Assembly (NCBI GenBank): GCA_050115015.1
Contig: JASFRI010000164.1
Span: forward strand, 1-9,076
Reading direction: 5' to 3'
Origin: JASFRI01 sp050115015
Lineage (GTDB): Bacteria; Acidobacteriota; Polarisedimenticolia; CBDVAL01
DNA length: 9,076 nucleotides
A program made the position numbers and the translations under genes. The notes under the pieces are model-generated. The model had not been told where the DNA came from and ran no database searches. It was given only the letters and a program-made list of their open reading frames with translations. This document shows, piece after piece, positions 6,420-9,076 of the stretch (positions within the stretch are counted from its first letter, which is position 1; every line of letters starts with the position of its first letter).

Positions 6420-6997
6420 GCATGACACGAGAGCAGGCCTGGGAGCATCTCTGCGGGTGGACGGAGACGGAGTCGCTGCGCAAGCACGCCCGCGCCGTGG
6501 AGCTGGTGATGCGCCGCGCCGCGGAGCGCTACGGCGGACCGGACGCGGATCCGGAGGTCTGGGGGATCACCGGCCTGCTCCACGACGCCGACTACGAGAA
6601 ATGGCCGGGGGAGCACCCGGGCCGTATCGTGGCCTGGCTCCGGGAGCAGGGCGAGGAGGCGATCGCCCATGCCATCGCCGGCCACTACACGAAGTGGGAC
6701 GTCCCGCGGGACAGCCCCCTGGATCGCGCCATCCTCGCCTGTGACGAGCTGACCGGCTTCATCGTCGCCTGCTGCCTGGTGCGCCCGGAGGGGGTGGCCA
6801 CCCTCACCCCGAAGAGCGTCCGGAAGAAGCTGAAGGACAAGGCCTTTGCCGCAAAGGTCGAGCGGGCGGAGGTGCACGCCGGGGTCGAGCTCCTGGGTGT
6901 GGACCTGGCGGATCACATCCAGTTCGTCATCGACGCCCTGAAGCCCCATGCCGACGAGCTCGGCATCGGCCCGCGGACGGGACCGGCCGCCGGTTGA
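6416..6997 (+). CDS. HD-domain hydrolase (predicted metal-dependent phosphohydrolase)
   Basis: The 193-residue protein is a single HD domain, the fold of metal-dependent phosphohydrolases acting on nucleotides and other phosphate esters. The metal-site residues are in order: H24 (LRKHARAVE), H56-D57 (GLLHDADYE) and D110 (ACDELTGF), with extra histidines H67, H85 and H90 (HAIAGHY) as seen in HD proteins with more than one metal. There is no signal peptide or second domain. It resembles the small stand-alone 'predicted hydrolase, HD superfamily' group; the substrate is unknown. It is the last gene of the operon, overlapping waaF-like by 4 nt (GTGA), so it is co-translated with LPS core enzymes. 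A role in clearing a sugar-phosphate or nucleotide intermediate would be speculation. Its TGA lies within the -35 box of the mgtE promoter. Confidence 0.85.
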   Translation: MSMTREQAWEHLCGWTETESLRKHARAVELVMRRAAERYGGPDADPEVWGITGLLHDADYEKWPGEHPGRIVAWLREQGEEAIAHAIAGHYTKWDVPRDSPLDRAILACDELTGFIVACCLVRPEGVATLTPKSVRKKLKDKAFAAKVERAEVHAGVELLGVDLADHIQFVIDALKPHADELGIGPRTGPAAG

Positions 6998-7022
6998 CAG
7001 CGCCGCCGGACGGGTCTATGGT
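6994..7022 (+). promoter_or_regulatory. Predicted strong sigma70-type promoter of mgtE
   Basis: A consensus TTGACA (6994-6999) and a TATGGT -10 box (7017-7022) are separated by 17 nt. The -35 box contains the TGA stop of the HD gene, so the two units are packed without spare sequence. Transcription should start near 7029, giving a leader of about 160 nt before mgtE. Confidence 0.7.
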
Positions 7023-7028
7023 TTTTCA

Positions 7029-7191
7029 GATATCGGGCCGATCGGCGGCCCCCCGTTCCGATCTTTCGCGAGGTGCGAACGCAGATGTCAGACGGACCAT
7101 GTCCCGGGAGCCCGGGCGGTCCGCGCGGCGCATGAACTGAACGCCGCGGGTCGCCCCCTCCCTTCCCAGATCCTCCCGACCGGGGTGACCC
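7029..7191 (+). promoter_or_regulatory. Structured mgtE leader with competing hairpins and a C-rich tract
   Basis: Three structures are visible. Near the 5' end GGGCCG (7035-7040) pairs with CGGCCC (7046-7051) around a 5-nt loop. Next, CGGACC (7093-7098) pairs with GGTCCG (7118-7123), enclosing two CCCGGG blocks. Last, CGCGGCG (7124-7130) pairs with CGCCGCG (7142-7148) and can extend through GGGCG (7114-7118) with CGCCC (7152-7156); that extended form uses bases of the second hairpin, so the two exclude each other. A C-rich, G-poor stretch (about 7151-7181) follows and could serve as a Rho loading site. I do not see the conserved core of the M-box (ykoK) riboswitch. Control by Mg2+ is inferred from the gene served. 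Confidence 0.45.
7085..7135 (+). CDS. Putative proline-rich leader peptide (16 codons) upstream of mgtE
   Basis: An ATG at 7085, preceded by GAGGTG (7070-7075) at a 9-nt spacing, opens a short ORF reading MSDGPCPGSPGGPRGA and ending in TGA at 7133-7135. Prolines are at positions 5, 7, 10 and 13, and the rest is mainly glycine and small residues. The ORF spans one hairpin and its stop sits in the loop of the next, so ribosome position could choose between structures. Enterobacterial mgtA has a proline-rich leader peptide (MgtL) that couples translation to Mg2+ and proline supply; this ORF is not similar in sequence, only in design. A second short frame starts at 7099 (13 codons, stop at 7138-7140) without an obvious ribosome site. 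Whether either is translated is unproven. Confidence 0.4.
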   Translation: MSDGPCPGSPGGPRGA

Positions 7192-8544
7192 ATGAAGGAC
7201 TTCACCACCCTCATCCTGCCCGATGTGCGCGAGATCCTCGCCTCCGGCGACGACGCGGAACTGCGCCAGGCCCTGGGGCACCTCCATCCCGCGGACGTCG
7301 CGGACTTGGTGGTCTCGGTCAGCGATCCCGACAGGGTCCGCCTCTTCGAATGCCTGGAGCCGTCGGCACGCACCGCCACGTTCGAGCACCTGGAGGAGGA
7401 CGACCAGCTGGAGCTGGTCGGCCTGCTCGGCCGCCAGCGGATGGTCGGCATCCTGGACGCCATGTCGTCCGACGACCGCGCCGACTTCATCAAGTCCCTG
7501 CCGGCGGCCACCGTGGACGCGCTCCTTCCCCTGCTGGCGCAGGCCGAGCGCAACGACGTGCGCCGCCTCGTGGCCTATCCGGAGGAGACCGCCGGCGCGC
7601 TGATGACGACGGAGTACGCGGCGCTCACCGAGGACACCACGGTGAGCGGCGCGCTGGAGCGCCTCCGCCAGGTCGCGCCGGAGCGGGAGACCATCTACTA
7701 CGTCTACGTCGTCAGCGCAGAGCGCACCCTCCGGGGGGTGGTCACCCTCACGGAGCTGGTGCGGGCGCGGCCCGGACGGACACTGGCGGAGGTCATGAAC
7801 CGGGACGTGATCGCGATTCCCGTGGAGACGGACCAGGAGGAGGTGGCGCGGATGTTCGAGCGCTACGACTTCCTCGCGATGCCCGTGGTGGACGCTGCCG
7901 GGAAGCTGCTGGGGATCGTGACCCACGACGACGTCCTGGACGTCGTGCAGGAGGAGTCCACCGAGGACGCGCACCGGATGGGAGCCATCGAGCCCCTGGA
8001 TGATCCCTACCTGCGGTCGAGCTTCTGGGCGCTGGCCTGGCGGCGGGGTCTCTGGCTGTCGATCCTGTTTCTGGGGGGGATGATCACCACCGTGGCCTTC
8101 CGGAAGTACGAGGACGCGGTGAGCCAGGTGATGGGACTGGTCTTTTTCGTCCCCCTGATCATCTCGTCGGGCGGCAACACCGGGTCCCAGTCCGCCACGC
8201 TGATCACCCGCGCCCTCGCCTTGGGCGAGGTGAGCCTGCGCGACTGGTTCCGCGTCTTCCGGCGGGAGCTGGCGACGGGGTTCCTCCTCGGCAGCTTCCT
8301 CGGTTCGGTAGGCTTCGTCCGGGCCGTCATGTGGGGCACCGGCCCCACGATGGCCGTCGTCGTGGGCGGCGCGATCCTGGCGGTGGTGACCTTCGGCTCG
8401 CTCCTGGGGGCCCTGTTCCCCCTGCTGCTGCAGCGCGTCGGCCTCGACCCGGCGGTCTCCTCCACCCCCTTCGTGGCCTCGATGGTGGACGTCGTCGGGA
8501 TTGTCGTCTACTTCTCCATCGCCCAGGCGCTCCTGCTCGGCTGA
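7192..8544 (+). CDS. mgtE: Magnesium transporter MgtE
   Basis: MgtE is an inner-membrane Mg2+ channel whose cytosolic domains sense Mg2+ and gate the pore. The 450-residue product has the full order: an N-terminal helical superfamily domain (about 1-130), two CBS domains (about 135-195 and 198-252), the linker helix (about 253-276) and five membrane segments (about 278-304, 311-332, 361-383, 386-412 and 424-449). PLIISSGGNTGSQSATL between the first membrane segments and VDVVGIVVYF at the end are family signatures; D433 fits the pore aspartate (Asp432 in Thermus thermophilus). The length is normal and nothing is disrupted. The ATG at 7192 follows GGGGTGA, a partial match to the extended Shine-Dalgarno. 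It has its own promoter and structured leader and ends 16 nt from the convergent selD stop. Confidence 0.96.
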   Translation: MKDFTTLILPDVREILASGDDAELRQALGHLHPADVADLVVSVSDPDRVRLFECLEPSARTATFEHLEEDDQLELVGLLGRQRMVGILDAMSSDDRADFIKSLPAATVDALLPLLAQAERNDVRRLVAYPEETAGALMTTEYAALTEDTTVSGALERLRQVAPERETIYYVYVVSAERTLRGVVTLTELVRARPGRTLAEVMNRDVIAIPVETDQEEVARMFERYDFLAMPVVDAAGKLLGIVTHDDVLDVVQEESTEDAHRMGAIEPLDDPYLRSSFWALAWRRGLWLSILFLGGMITTVAFRKYEDAVSQVMGLVFFVPLIISSGGNTGSQSATLITRALALGEVSLRDWFRVFRRELATGFLLGSFLGSVGFVRAVMWGTGPTMAVVVGGAILAVVTFGSLLGALFPLLLQRVGLDPAVSSTPFVASMVDVVGIVVYFSIAQALLLG

Positions 8545-8560
8545 CCTCCGTCGGCGGGCC

Positions 8561-9076
8561 TCAAACGACCTCGATCCGCCCCGGTGTTCCCGACCGGAGC
8601 TCGCCGATGAGGGCTCCCGGGACCCCCCGGCGCCCCAGGGCCTCCAGCAGCTCCCCGGCCCGTCCTGCCTCGACGGCGAGCAACAGCCCGCCGGAGGTCT
8701 GGGCGTCGACCAGGAGAGTGCGGTCGCCGGGGGAGACGTCCTCGGACCAGAGCACCGTCTCCGCCAGGAACGCGGCGTTGGCGTGCGTCCCCCCCGGCAC
8801 GGCGCCGGCCGCGATCATCTCCCGGGCCAGGGGGAGCACCGGCACGCGCGCCGCCTCGACCCGGGCCGCCACGCCCGAGGCCCGGGCGAGCTCGTGCAGG
8901 TGGCCGAGCAGGCCGAACCCGGTGACGTCCGTGCAGGCGCGGACCCCGGCCTCCCGCCCGGCCTCCATGGCATCCGCGTTCAGGGCCGCCATCTGCCGCA
9001 CCACGTCGCCCAGCACCGCACCCTCGATCATGCCGCGCTTCGCGGCGGTCGTCAGCACGCCGGTCCCCAGCGCCTT
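8561..9076 (-). CDS. selD: Selenide, water dikinase SelD, C-terminal part (cut by window edge)
   Basis: SelD makes selenophosphate from selenide and ATP, the selenium donor for selenocysteine and for 2-selenouridine in tRNA. The window holds 171 C-terminal residues of the roughly 340-350 usual for the family. TDVTGFGLLGHLHE and DAQTSGGLLLAV are hallmark motifs of the C-terminal AIRS-like domain, and GTGVLTTAAKRG at the edge is the family block joining the domains. The N-terminal domain with the catalytic Cys or Sec and the ATP site lies outside, so which residue is used cannot be seen. The gene is convergent with mgtE; I see no clear terminator in the 16 nt between their stops. The presence of selD implies that the host uses selenium. 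Confidence 0.96.
   Translation of the reverse strand, partial: KALGTGVLTTAAKRGMIEGAVLGDVVRQMAALNADAMEAGREAGVRACTDVTGFGLLGHLHELARASGVAARVEAARVPVLPLAREMIAAGAVPGGTHANAAFLAETVLWSEDVSPGDRTLLVDAQTSGGLLLAVEAGRAGELLEALGRRGVPGALIGELRSGTPGRIEVV

Noticed and set aside
7029..7191. M-box (ykoK) Mg2+ riboswitch upstream of mgtE
   Set aside because: The expected conserved core (AGGTGAGGCTCC-like) is not found; the only partial resemblance is GAGGTGC near 7070, which is better read as a ribosome site. A covariance-model search would settle it.
8545..8560. Bidirectional terminator between convergent mgtE and selD
   Set aside because: Only 16 nt separate the stops and I find no stable inverted repeat or T-run there.

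Overview
This is a GC-rich stretch of a bacterial chromosome (third codon positions are strongly G/C and long antisense shadow frames are common). Two LPS-type heptosyltransferase genes point to a Gram-negative (diderm) cell with a heptose-containing LPS core. A selD gene points to selenium use. No marker here fixes the phylum; a GC-rich proteobacterial or acidobacterial-type lineage is only a guess.

Layout. (1) Positions 1-871, minus strand: ttcA, a tRNA 2-thiocytidine synthase with all its cysteines, with a good sigma70-type promoter just upstream. A possible further gene begins 4 nt after its stop and runs off the left edge. (2) Positions 1061-2551, plus strand: a phosphoesterase of the phospholipase C/AcpA family, unusually without a signal peptide. 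Its last residue and stop codon lie inside a perfect 54-nt palindrome (2545-2598) that resembles a REP-like element or a large hairpin. (3) Positions 2627-6997, plus strand: a promoter followed by a tight four-gene operon made of a WaaC-like heptosyltransferase, a secreted TPR protein, a WaaF-like heptosyltransferase and a small HD-domain hydrolase. Each junction is a 4-nt stop/start overlap and all four genes appear to use GTG or TTG starts. (4) Positions 6994-8544, plus strand: an mgtE Mg2+ transporter gene with its own near-consensus promoter, whose -35 box overlaps the stop of the HD gene. A leader of about 160 nt holds a proline-rich 16-codon ORF, competing hairpins and a C-rich stretch. 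(5) Positions 8561-9076, minus strand: the C-terminal part of selD, convergent with mgtE and cut by the right edge.

The coherent unit is the envelope operon: two GT9 enzymes that probably add successive heptoses to the LPS inner core, coupled to a periplasmic or secreted TPR protein and an HD hydrolase of unknown role. ttcA, mgtE and selD are housekeeping neighbours in separate transcription units. The least expected signals are the mgtE leader, which looks like a leader-peptide attenuator analogous to but distinct from the enterobacterial mgtA/mgtL system, and the perfect palindrome at the end of the phosphoesterase gene. No CRISPR array, tRNA, rRNA, transposase gene or phage gene was seen.
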